Shown here: piece after piece, positions 18,997-26,072 of the stretch
Numbering within the stretch: position 1 is the stretch's first letter
Layout: the number at the start of each line of letters is the position of its first letter
Source of the DNA: an uncultured Collinsella sp.
GTDB lineage: Bacteria > Actinomycetota > Coriobacteriia > Coriobacteriales > Coriobacteriaceae
Length of the DNA: 64,000 nucleotides
Direction: 5' to 3'
NCBI GenBank assembly: GCA_905197665.1
Contig: CAJJZP010000011.1
Span: 20,335-84,334, forward strand
The notes under the pieces: model-generated
The model's input: only the letters and a program-made list of their open reading frames with translations
What the model was told of the DNA's origin: nothing
The model's database searches: none
Translations under genes and position numbers: made by a program

Positions 18997-20073
18997 GTGA
19001 CGATGGTCCATTTGTCCGATGTGGTGGTGATGGAAGTGTCTAATACCGTTTTCAAGCACAAGCATACGACTCGCAACACGTTGGCGCGGAATAGGACGCT
19101 CGCGCGACTCACGGAGGCGACCGAGCAAGGTGCGCTGCTCGCAACGCATGACAATGCCGAGCTCATGTGGCTGCGGCGTCATGTTGGAACCGACGATATC
19201 GCGGAACCCGAGCCGTATTTGTTCTGCTTTCAACATGATTGGGATGCGCTGACGCCGACGGAGCGAGCGCTGCGGGCCATCAAAGGGCTTGCGGAGTTTC
19301 ATCCCGATTGGGCGTTTTGGGGCTATGACGCGGCACTTTTGTGGGGTCTGGAGGTGCCGAATGATCTGCTTGGGCCACGATATCTTGTTAAGACAGGTTG
19401 CTCGGTGCCGCTGAGTGCAGGATGTCGGCTGTTGCGTCCGCAGGCGGCGGGCGCACTTGAACAAGTCGACGGCGTGCAGGTGACGTCGTTTTGGCGCACG
19501 GTGGAGGATTGCCTACTGCGTGCACCGTTCTCCTACGGGTTGGCGATTGCCGATTCTGCACTGCGGGCGAAAGGCGTATCACGTGGGGATTTGTGCGAGC
19601 GCCTCCGCGCCGATTGCGAGGGCAGGCGAGGGTATCGCAGGGCACAGGTGATTGCGTCGTATGCGGACGGGCTGTCTGAAAACGGCGGCGAGTCTCGGTT
19701 CCGAGCATTCTTTATTGCGTACGGCTTTCCGGTTCCGGAGCTGCAGGTGGAGTTTCGCGACCCGCTCGATCCGAGCCAGGTGTTTCGCGTCGACTATTTT
19801 TGGCGGCTCGAGGACGGGACGTGTGTCATCGGCGAGCTCGACGGAAAGGGGAAGTACACCTTGCAGAGCGGCGAGGGTCGGGAGTCGGCTGACCCATTCG
19901 TGGCAGAGCGTCAGCGGGAATCTCATCTGACAATGCTCGGGCATAAGGTGCTTCGGTTTACGTTTGATGAGCTCAAGAATCCGGGGAAGCTGATCGAGAA
20001 AATGAGGCTGGCGGGTATTCCTCGGCAGGTTGAATTGGCTGAGGAGTGGAGATGCCAGTGGTATGGGCGCTGA
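18997..20073 (+). CDS. AbiEi/DUF559-type protein with Vsr-like nuclease domain
   Basis: A 358-residue protein resembling a common actinobacterial architecture. Its N-terminal half resembles AbiEi-type winged-helix proteins (RNRTLARLTEATEQGAL, HPDWAFWGYDAALLWGLEVP, SFWRTVEDCLLRAPFSYGLA, IADSALRAKG). The C-terminal part (about residues 225-340) has a PD-(D/E)xK layout: ESRFRAFFIAYGFPVPELQ, FRVDYFWRLEDG, then VIGELDGKGKYT, giving the E...D...ExxGK series of Vsr/DUF559 endonuclease folds. The GTG at 18997 follows GGAGG by 5 bases; ATG at 19003 is the alternative. Family B palindromes lie immediately on both sides (18759-18976 and 20082-20219). Target and biological role are unknown; defence or mobile-element control are guesses. 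Confidence 0.72.
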   Translation: MTMVHLSDVVVMEVSNTVFKHKHTTRNTLARNRTLARLTEATEQGALLATHDNAELMWLRRHVGTDDIAEPEPYLFCFQHDWDALTPTERALRAIKGLAEFHPDWAFWGYDAALLWGLEVPNDLLGPRYLVKTGCSVPLSAGCRLLRPQAAGALEQVDGVQVTSFWRTVEDCLLRAPFSYGLAIADSALRAKGVSRGDLCERLRADCEGRRGYRRAQVIASYADGLSENGGESRFRAFFIAYGFPVPELQVEFRDPLDPSQVFRVDYFWRLEDGTCVIGELDGKGKYTLQSGEGRESADPFVAERQRESHLTMLGHKVLRFTFDELKNPGKLIEKMRLAGIPRQVELAEEWRCQWYGR

Positions 20074-20081
20074 GAGGTTTT

Positions 20082-20219
20082 GTCTCGATCTGTAACGTTT
20101 AGAGGCTGTTTGAGCTCGTAATTGTTACAGATCGAGACAAGCCGGTGAAACGTCGACCGAATGTCTCGATCTGTAACATCAAGGGGCCTAATAACCCTGT
20201 AGCTGTTACAGATCGAGAC
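20082..20219. repeat. Family B palindrome array 4 (two 57-base units)
   Basis: Units at 20082-20138 and 20163-20219, 81 bases apart, starting 9 bases after the stop of the nuclease-like gene. Both units have perfectly pairing GTCTCGATCTGTAAC arms; pairing in the second extends to ATGTCTC / GAGACAT. The rest of the gap to the next gene (20220-20368) has no recognised element except its GGGGGAGG ribosome site. Confidence 0.92.
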
Positions 20220-20368
20220 ATTTCCCTGGTGTCGCTGGGGTGGGACTGCAACGTATTCCGTCCCCCACATCCCCTCTTTCCTCCGTTAACCGATATGTCT
20301 GTGGCAATCGGGCTGCACTGGATAACAATGGACAGATGTTCAAGTTTTCTGAGGGGGAGGAGCTCGAT

Positions 20369-21739
20369 ATGGCGTCTGCCGATCGTTCTACGTTGTTTAT
20401 CAATGCGACCATTCTGGATGGCTCGGAGCATATGGAGCCGCAACCCGATATGGCCGTGGCCGTTGAGCGCGGTGTCATCACGTGGGTGGGGCCGAGTGCT
20501 GTGGCGCAGGCGCCTGCAGGTGCCGAGGTCATCGACCTGGCCGGCGCGTACCTCATGCCCGGCCTCATCAATATGCATGTGCACCTGTGCGGCTCGGGCA
20601 AGCCTGTCTCGGCCGGCGATGCGGGCGCACTTATGAAGAAGCTCGATAATCCCGTGGGCCGCGCCATCGTCCGCCGCATCCTCAAGGGCAGTGCCCAGCA
20701 GCAGCTGGCAAGCGGCGTGACCACAGTGCGCGGCGCGGGCGACCCGCTGTTTGCCGACATTGCCGTGCGCGACGCTATCGACGCCGGCAAGTATCAGGGT
20801 CCGCGCCTGGTAGCGCCGGGAACGGGCGTCACGGTGCCGGGCGGCCATGGCGCGGACTTGTTCGCCCAGGTGGCCAACAGCCCCGTCGAGGCAGCCGAGC
20901 AGGTGCGAGACCTGTATGCGCGCGGCGCCGACGTCATTAAGCTGTTCGTAACGGGCGGTGTGTTCGATGCGACCGAGGTGGGCGAGCCGGGTGTGCTGCG
21001 TATGCCGGTGGAGGTTGCCGCGGCGGCGTGCAAGGCGGCGCACGAGGTGGGTCTGCCGGTTATGGCTCATGTCGAGAGCACCGAGGGCGTGAAGGCCGCG
21101 CTTGAGGCCGGGGTCGACACGATCGAGCACGGTGCCCCGATGACGCCCGAGATCCTGGAGCTGTATCGCGGCGCCGCGGGCACACAGCTCGAGGGACGCG
21201 CGCCGAGCGTGACCTGCACGATCAGCCCGGCGCTGCCGTTTGTATTGCTCGACCCGGAAAAGACCCATTCGACCGATACACAAAAGAAGAACGGCGACAT
21301 CGTGTGCTCGGGCATCATCGAGAGCGCCCGTGCCGCACTGGAAGCTGGCATTAAGGTGGGCCTGGGCACGGACTCAAGCTGCCCGTTCGTGACGCAGTAC
21401 GACATGTGGCGTGAGGTTGCCTATTTTGCCAAGTATGTCGGTGTGAGCAACGCCTTCGCGCTGCATACGGCTACGCAAGTCAACGCCGAGCTGCTGGGGC
21501 TGGGCGGCGAGACCGGTACGATCGAGTGCGGCAAGGCCGCCGATATCCTGGTGACGCGCAAGAATCCGCTCGATGACCTGTGCGCTCTGCGTGAGCCGAC
21601 GCATGTGATGTGTCGCGGTGATCTGGTACGCAAGCTCATGGTGAAGCGTATTCCCGAGGTGGACGCCGAGCTCGACGCGATTATGGCCATGCCTGCCGAA
21701 GCGCTGGCTGAGGAGCTGGCCTGCGACGGTGTGGCGTAG
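20369..21739 (+). CDS. Metal-dependent amidohydrolase (imidazolonepropionase/prolidase-like)
   Basis: A 456-residue member of the amidohydrolase superfamily, which uses one or two metal ions in a TIM barrel to hydrolyse amide or related bonds. Metal ligands are visible: HVH in LINMHVHLCG, the bridging lysine region VIKLFVTGG, His in VMAHVES and in TIEHGAPM, and Asp in GLGTDSSCPF. The composite beta-domain is formed by the N-terminus and the C-terminal GTIECGKAADILV segment. This arrangement is typical of Xaa-Pro dipeptidase-like and imidazolonepropionase-like proteins; the substrate cannot be told. The ATG at 20369 has GGGGGAGG 8 bases upstream, while the open frame upstream overlaps palindrome array 4 and is non-coding. 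Confidence 0.85.
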   Translation: MASADRSTLFINATILDGSEHMEPQPDMAVAVERGVITWVGPSAVAQAPAGAEVIDLAGAYLMPGLINMHVHLCGSGKPVSAGDAGALMKKLDNPVGRAIVRRILKGSAQQQLASGVTTVRGAGDPLFADIAVRDAIDAGKYQGPRLVAPGTGVTVPGGHGADLFAQVANSPVEAAEQVRDLYARGADVIKLFVTGGVFDATEVGEPGVLRMPVEVAAAACKAAHEVGLPVMAHVESTEGVKAALEAGVDTIEHGAPMTPEILELYRGAAGTQLEGRAPSVTCTISPALPFVLLDPEKTHSTDTQKKNGDIVCSGIIESARAALEAGIKVGLGTDSSCPFVTQYDMWREVAYFAKYVGVSNAFALHTATQVNAELLGLGGETGTIECGKAADILVTRKNPLDDLCALREPTHVMCRGDLVRKLMVKRIPEVDAELDAIMAMPAEALAEELACDGVA

Positions 21740-21777
21740 ATGTGACAAAGGGGCAGCTCCGTTGCCGCATGCAAAAA

Positions 21778-21810
21778 GCCGAGGTCTCAACACGAGGCCT
21801 CGGCTTTTTT
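21778..21810. terminator. Bidirectional terminator between convergent genes
   Basis: GCCGAGGTCTC and GAGGCCTCGGC form an 11-base-arm stem, with AAAAA before it and TTTTTT after, so it can stop transcription from both the amidohydrolase and the copper operon. Confidence 0.88.
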
Positions 21811-21872
21811 ATCGAACAAATACTTAAGATTTGGGACAAACAAACCTGATTAATTTGTCCCGCGTGCGGGCG

Positions 21873-22346
21873 CTAGGAGCGGGTTTCCATCTTGGCGTGG
21901 CACTTGGGGCAGGTGACGCGGATCTTGCCTTTGCCCTTGGGGACGGAGAGCATCTGGCCGCAGTTGGGGCACTTGAGGTATGCCGTGGTCTTGCGACCCT
22001 TCCACATCTTCTTGGCCGTGCGCTTGGCACGCTCAAAGTCTTCCTTGCTGGTACCGGCCGTGCGCGAGGCGTTGGCAGCCGCGGCGCCGCTACCCAAGCT
22101 CGCTACGAACTTGCCCAGGCCGGGGACGTTAGCGGTCGCGGCGACAAAGGCCGCGTTTTCCTTGCGACGTGCGTCGATGTTTTTGGACAGGCCGCGCAGC
22201 ACGCCAATCACGATTACGGCGATGGCAATCCAGCTGAGCCACTGGATATGGGCTATCGATCCGATCATCGCGATGGCGATGCCGACAAAGCCCATAACGA
22301 TGGTGAGCTCATCGGCACCATTGCGGCCCTTCATAAAGTCATTCAT
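21873..22346 (-). CDS. Membrane protein with C-terminal zinc ribbon
   Basis: A 157-residue protein. Residues about 14-50 form two hydrophobic segments (TIVMGFVGIAIAMIG, then WLSWIAIAVIVIGVLRGL). A basic linker follows, and the last 30 residues hold a CPNC...CPKC zinc ribbon (YLKCPNCGQMLSVPKGKGKI, then VTCPKCHAKME). It follows the csoR gene on the same strand, so it may be read from the copper operon, though a palindrome at 22402-22447 lies between. The ATG at 22346 has AAAGG 9 bases upstream; longer frames lack a site. The function is unknown, and a direct part in copper handling is not shown. Confidence 0.75.
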   Translation of the reverse strand: MNDFMKGRNGADELTIVMGFVGIAIAMIGSIAHIQWLSWIAIAVIVIGVLRGLSKNIDARRKENAAFVAATANVPGLGKFVASLGSGAAAANASRTAGTSKEDFERAKRTAKKMWKGRKTTAYLKCPNCGQMLSVPKGKGKIRVTCPKCHAKMETRS

Positions 22347-22401
22347 GCAAATTGCCTTTCGTTCGATATGCTGCACGCCTTTATACCCGATTTAGAGCAA
22401 G

Positions 22402-22447
22402 GGGGACAGGTCAATCTGCACAAGGTGGTGCAAACATACCTGTCCCC
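22402..22447. repeat. Palindrome with GGGGACAGGT / ACCTGTCCCC arms
   Basis: Ten-base perfect arms enclose a second hairpin (TGCAC / GTGCA); a further TGCACC / GGTGCA hairpin lies just outside at 22450-22465. It lies between csoR and the zinc-ribbon gene. The GGGAC ends recall family C, but no second copy is present in this window. Confidence 0.65.
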
Positions 22448-22491
22448 GATGCACCAAGAAGGTGCAAAGCAGTCCGTCCCCAATGCCCCAA

Positions 22492-22764
22492 TTACTTGGA
22501 GAGCTTGTCGACGACGCGTTCGATCTCGGCGAGCTTGGCGGCTTTGAGGTCTTCGTCGCCCGATTCGATTGCCGAAGTCACGCAGCCCTCGATATGCGCC
22601 TTGAGCACGTCGGCGTTGATGCGCGCAATGAGCGCCTGCGTTGCCATGAGCTGCGTGGAAATATCGACGCAGTAGCGGTCCTCATCGACCATCCGCAAGA
22701 TGCCGTCGATCTGGCCGCGTGCCGTCTTGAGCATGCGGGTCACCGATTTGTGGTCTGCCATCAT
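22492..22764 (-). CDS. csoR: CsoR-family copper-sensing repressor
   Basis: A 90-residue all-alpha repressor that releases DNA when it binds Cu(I). The copper ligands of the family are visible: Cys32 in DRYCVDIS, then His and Cys in AHIEGCV. The N-terminus KSVTRMLKTARGQIDGILRMVDE is the usual first helix with the DNA-contacting arginine. It is the third gene of the copA-copZ-csoR order, so it should control its own operon through the operator at 25577-25600. Start at the first of two adjacent ATGs, behind GAGGAC. Confidence 0.93.
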   Translation of the reverse strand: MMADHKSVTRMLKTARGQIDGILRMVDEDRYCVDISTQLMATQALIARINADVLKAHIEGCVTSAIESGDEDLKAAKLAEIERVVDKLSK

Positions 22765-22812
22765 GGCGGGTCCTCGTTTCTGGTCGATGGGGTCGAATGC
22801 TTCTGGTAGCTG

Positions 22813-23034
22813 CTACGCGGCGGTCACGGACAGGGCGTGGAACTTCTCGCCGGCGCCCTCGACGGCGGCAGCGAGCTGCTCGGCGGTCACGGTGTCGGCG
22901 CACTCAACCTGGACGGTCTGGGTCTCGTGATCGGCGTCGGCGTCGGTCACGCCGGCAACGTTGAGCAACGCCGTCTCGACGGTGGCGTCGCAGTGGCCGC
23001 ACATGAGGCCGGAAGTCTTGATTGTGTATCGCAT
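22813..23034 (-). CDS. copZ: Copper chaperone (CopZ-like HMA domain)
   Basis: A 73-residue single heavy-metal-associated domain that carries Cu(I) to the CopA ATPase. The metal loop is GLMCGHCDATVETAL (MxCxxC); the strand pattern TVQVECADTVTAEQLAAAVEGAG is typical of the fold. The start at 23034 has GAGAGGAA upstream. An open frame extends 37 codons further upstream but contains no ribosome site and runs through the spacer after copA. It lies between copA and csoR on the same strand. Confidence 0.92.
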   Translation of the reverse strand: MRYTIKTSGLMCGHCDATVETALLNVAGVTDADADHETQTVQVECADTVTAEQLAAAVEGAGEKFHALSVTAA

Positions 23035-23181
23035 CGGTATTCCTCTCTGTTGTGTCGGCTTTCCCAGGCACCCGACCTTGGCCTTCAAGCCGTCGCTCGC
23101 GTACCAAAGTACGCGTCGCTCCTCTTTCAGGTCAATCTCGGGCACCTGGAAAACCCGTTCTAAATGGACTTAAGGGTGAAC

Positions 23182-25521
23182 CTATTTTGCCACTTTAGGC
23201 TTAAAGGTTCGTAGGCGCAGCGCATTGCTTACGACGCACACGCTCGACAGGCTCATGGCCGCGGCGCCGAACATCGGCGAGAGCTGCCAACCGGTGAGGG
23301 GGAAGAACACGCCTGCCGCCAGCGGAATGCCGATGCCGTTGTAGAACAGCGCCCAGAACAGGTCCTGCTTGATGTTGCGGATCGTGGCGCGCGAAAGCTC
23401 GATGGCGCGCGCAACATCCATGAGGTCGCTGCGCATGAGTACCACGTCGGCGCCCTCCTTGGCGATGTCGGCGCCGGTGCCGATCGCAAGGCCCACGTCG
23501 GCGCGCGCCAGGGCGGGGGAGTCGTTGATGCCGTCGCCCACCATGGCGACCTTGCCGCCCGCATCCTGCAGTTCGCGCACGTGGCGTTCCTTGTCGGCGG
23601 GGAGGACGTCGGCGATGACCTGTTCGCTGGTGAGTCCCACGCGGCGGGCGATAGCCTCGGCCGTCACGCGGTTGTCGCCGGTGAGCATGCGCACGTCGAC
23701 GCCGAGCTTGCGGAGCGCGGCGATGGCCTCGGCGCTCGTCTCCTTGACCTCATCAGCCACGGCGATGGTGCCGACAAGCTCGCCGTTCTTGGCAAAGAAC
23801 AGCGGCGTCTTGCCCTCGGCGGCAAATTGCTCGGCAAGGCCGGCGGGCACCTTCGCGCCCAGCTCGACCATCAGGCGCACGTTGCCGGCAGCGATGACGT
23901 TTTGTCCCTCGCGCGCCGTAACGCCTCGTCCAGGCACGGCGGCAAAGTCCTCGACCGTGCGCGCCACGATTCCGCGCGACTCACACTCGGCCATGATCGC
24001 CTCGGCCAGCGGGTGCTCGCTCGAGCGCTCCAGCGCGGCAGCGAGCTTCAGTAACGCCTTTTCACTCATAGCGGGCGAGCCGTCGGCGCGCGCGACAACC
24101 ACAATGTCGGTCACGGCCGGCTTGCCGCGGGTGACCGTGCCCGTCTTATCGAGCACCACGGTGCCCACGCTGCGCAGGTTCTCCAGCGCCTCAGCGCTCT
24201 TAAACAGAATGCCCATCTCGGCGCCCTTGCCGGTGCCCACCATAATGGCGACGGGCGTGGCCAGGCCGAGCGCGCACGGACAACTGATCACCAGCACGGC
24301 GACAGCGGAAGTGAGCGCCTCGTTGATGCTTCCGGTCAGCACCATCCACGCCACAAAAGTTACGGCAGAGATTACAAACACCACGGGCACGAACACGCCG
24401 GCGACTTTGTCGGCCATGCGGGCGATGGGCGCCTTGGTGGTGTTGGCGTCCTCGACGAGCTGGATAATCTTGGCGAGCGACGTGTCGGCGCCCACACGCG
24501 TGGCGCGGAAGGTAAACGAGCCCGTGCGGTTGACCGTGGCCGCGTTGACGGTGGCACCAGCGGTCTTTTCCACGGGGATGGACTCGCCGGTGAGCGCACT
24601 CTCGTCCACGGCCGAGCTGCCCTCGAGCACCACGCCATCGACGGGGATGGACTCTCCGGGGCGTACGCGCAGGACCTGGCCGGGAAGGATGCTGTCGACG
24701 TCGACGGTGGTCTCGGTGCCGTCCTCTGCCACGACGGTCGCGCTCTTGGGCGCCAGGTCGATGAGCGCCTCGATGGCGCCGCCGGTCTTGGATTTGCTGC
24801 GTGTCTCGAGGTATTTGCCCACGGTGACGAGCGACAGGATCGTGCCCGCACTCTCAAAATACAGGTTGCCCATGCTCGTCATCATGGCCTCGTGGATTTG
24901 CCCGGCGGCCAGCTGGTCGGCCATGATAAACATGGCGTAGAGCGACCAGGCGACGGAAGCGGTGGCGCCCACGGCAATAAGGGCGTCCATGGTGGGCGCG
25001 CCGTGCGCGAGCGATTTAAACCCGTTGATAAAGTACGCGTCGTTGACATAGACGATGGGGATAAGCAGGACGAGCTCGGTGAGGGCGAGCGTCATGCTGT
25101 GGGTATGGTCGGTGAAGACGCCGGGCAGCGGCCAGCCAAGCATGTGCCCCATGCCTATGTAGAACAGTGGGATGAGGAATACGATCGAGACGATGAGACG
25201 AGTGCGCATGGCAGAGGCGGCGGCCTCCAGTTTTTTGGTGGGCGACTCCATATGGGCGGCGCCGGACCTGGCTTGCGTACTGCCGCTTTGGGCGGCGTCG
25301 GTGCCCGTGCTGACGGGTGAGGCCGAGTAGCCAGCGCGATCGACGGCGGTGCAGATGTCGTCGGGGGTGACCTGCGCGGGGTCGTAGTCCACCAGCATAG
25401 AGCCGGCGAGCAGATTGACCGCGACGCTCTCGACGCCGTCGAGCTTGCTCACGGCACGATCCACGTGCGCCTGGCAGGCGGCGCATGTCATGCCACCCAC
25501 GTCGAACTTATCTTGAGCCAT
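23182..25521 (-). CDS. copA: Copper-exporting P1B-type ATPase
   Basis: A 779-residue membrane pump that expels Cu(I) using ATP. One N-terminal HMA domain has GGMTCAACQAHVDRA (Cys13, Cys16). Eight hydrophobic helices can be placed, with CPCAL at about residue 412 in the sixth. The phosphorylation motif DKTGT (Asp about 458), the SEHPLAEAI motif of copper ATPases, TGDN and GDGINDSPALA are present. The ATG at 25521 has AAAGGAG upstream; an earlier in-frame GTG/ATG lies inside the operator and is rejected. It is the first gene of the copA-copZ-csoR operon. Confidence 0.96.
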   Translation of the reverse strand: MAQDKFDVGGMTCAACQAHVDRAVSKLDGVESVAVNLLAGSMLVDYDPAQVTPDDICTAVDRAGYSASPVSTGTDAAQSGSTQARSGAAHMESPTKKLEAAASAMRTRLIVSIVFLIPLFYIGMGHMLGWPLPGVFTDHTHSMTLALTELVLLIPIVYVNDAYFINGFKSLAHGAPTMDALIAVGATASVAWSLYAMFIMADQLAAGQIHEAMMTSMGNLYFESAGTILSLVTVGKYLETRSKSKTGGAIEALIDLAPKSATVVAEDGTETTVDVDSILPGQVLRVRPGESIPVDGVVLEGSSAVDESALTGESIPVEKTAGATVNAATVNRTGSFTFRATRVGADTSLAKIIQLVEDANTTKAPIARMADKVAGVFVPVVFVISAVTFVAWMVLTGSINEALTSAVAVLVISCPCALGLATPVAIMVGTGKGAEMGILFKSAEALENLRSVGTVVLDKTGTVTRGKPAVTDIVVVARADGSPAMSEKALLKLAAALERSSEHPLAEAIMAECESRGIVARTVEDFAAVPGRGVTAREGQNVIAAGNVRLMVELGAKVPAGLAEQFAAEGKTPLFFAKNGELVGTIAVADEVKETSAEAIAALRKLGVDVRMLTGDNRVTAEAIARRVGLTSEQVIADVLPADKERHVRELQDAGGKVAMVGDGINDSPALARADVGLAIGTGADIAKEGADVVLMRSDLMDVARAIELSRATIRNIKQDLFWALFYNGIGIPLAAGVFFPLTGWQLSPMFGAAAMSLSSVCVVSNALRLRTFKPKVAK

Positions 25522-25576
25522 GGCTTCTCCTTTCTGTGACGTAGTGTCGGAAATGTTAACCAACCGATACTATACA

Positions 25577-25600
25577 CCCATACCCCCTGGGGGTGTCCAG
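25577..25600 (-). promoter_or_regulatory. CsoR operator in the copA promoter
   Basis: A G/C-rich inverted repeat, ACCCCC-T-GGGGGT at 25582-25594, inside ATACCCCCTGGGGGTGT, the classic CsoR binding sequence. It lies between a TATAGT -10-like box (reading towards copA) and a TGGACA -35-like box about 19 bases apart, so bound CsoR would cover the core promoter. The site is 56 bases before the copA start. Confidence 0.85.
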
Positions 25601-25672
25601 TATAGAAAGAAATGTATGACATTTCGTTACAGATGAGGGTGGCTGCTCAATCGTTGGCAGCTCATGTCAAAC

Positions 25673-25809
25673 ATCTCGATCTGTAACATCTAGCGGGGAA
25701 AATGACTTCTAACTGTTACAGATCGAGATTATGTTTTGCGATGTTTGAGTTCGTCTCAATCTGTAACGTGTAGACCCGGTTTTGTCTCGTAACTGTTACA
25801 GATTGAGAC
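25673..25809. repeat. Family B palindrome array 5 (two 57-base units)
   Basis: Units at 25673-25729 and 25753-25809, 80 bases apart. Unit 1 has matched end changes (ATCTC / GAGAT); unit 2 has matched inner changes (GTCTCAATC / GATTGAGAC). The array lies between the divergent copA and helicase genes, where a terminator role makes little sense. Confidence 0.9.
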
Positions 25810-26072
25810 AATCGGCCCAGACCCGCCTCGTCATCTGTGGTTTACGTGGGGGCATGCGAAGCGCGGGTATACTAACCGGCGGCGAATCTGCTCCATCGCT
25901 TAGGGCCGCTGCGTCTGGACGGCGCGTGATAGGGCTGCCAAAGCGATCGCCAGCGTGCTGAGCAACGTCCTCTCTGTGCGCACCTGTTTTGTATGTATTA
26001 GCGCACTACCAAGCACGCCCCGCGCGGCTGCATGCCGTGCCCATAACGCGTGCAGATAAGGAACAACAACAT
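25810..26072 (+). other. Leader region of the DEAD-box helicase gene
   Basis: No gene is seen in these 263 bases. TATACT at 25868-25873 is a good -10 box but has no clear -35 partner at 17 bases. If it is used, the mRNA has an untranslated leader of about 190 bases, which would fit the long leaders of cold-inducible helicase genes; this is inference. Confidence 0.35.

Noticed and set aside
25626..25640. A twelfth family B arm (GTTACAGATGAGG)
   Set aside because: It resembles a right arm, but no left arm lies 42 bases before it and its distance to the next unit is off the 38-39-base rule; probably chance or a decayed remnant.
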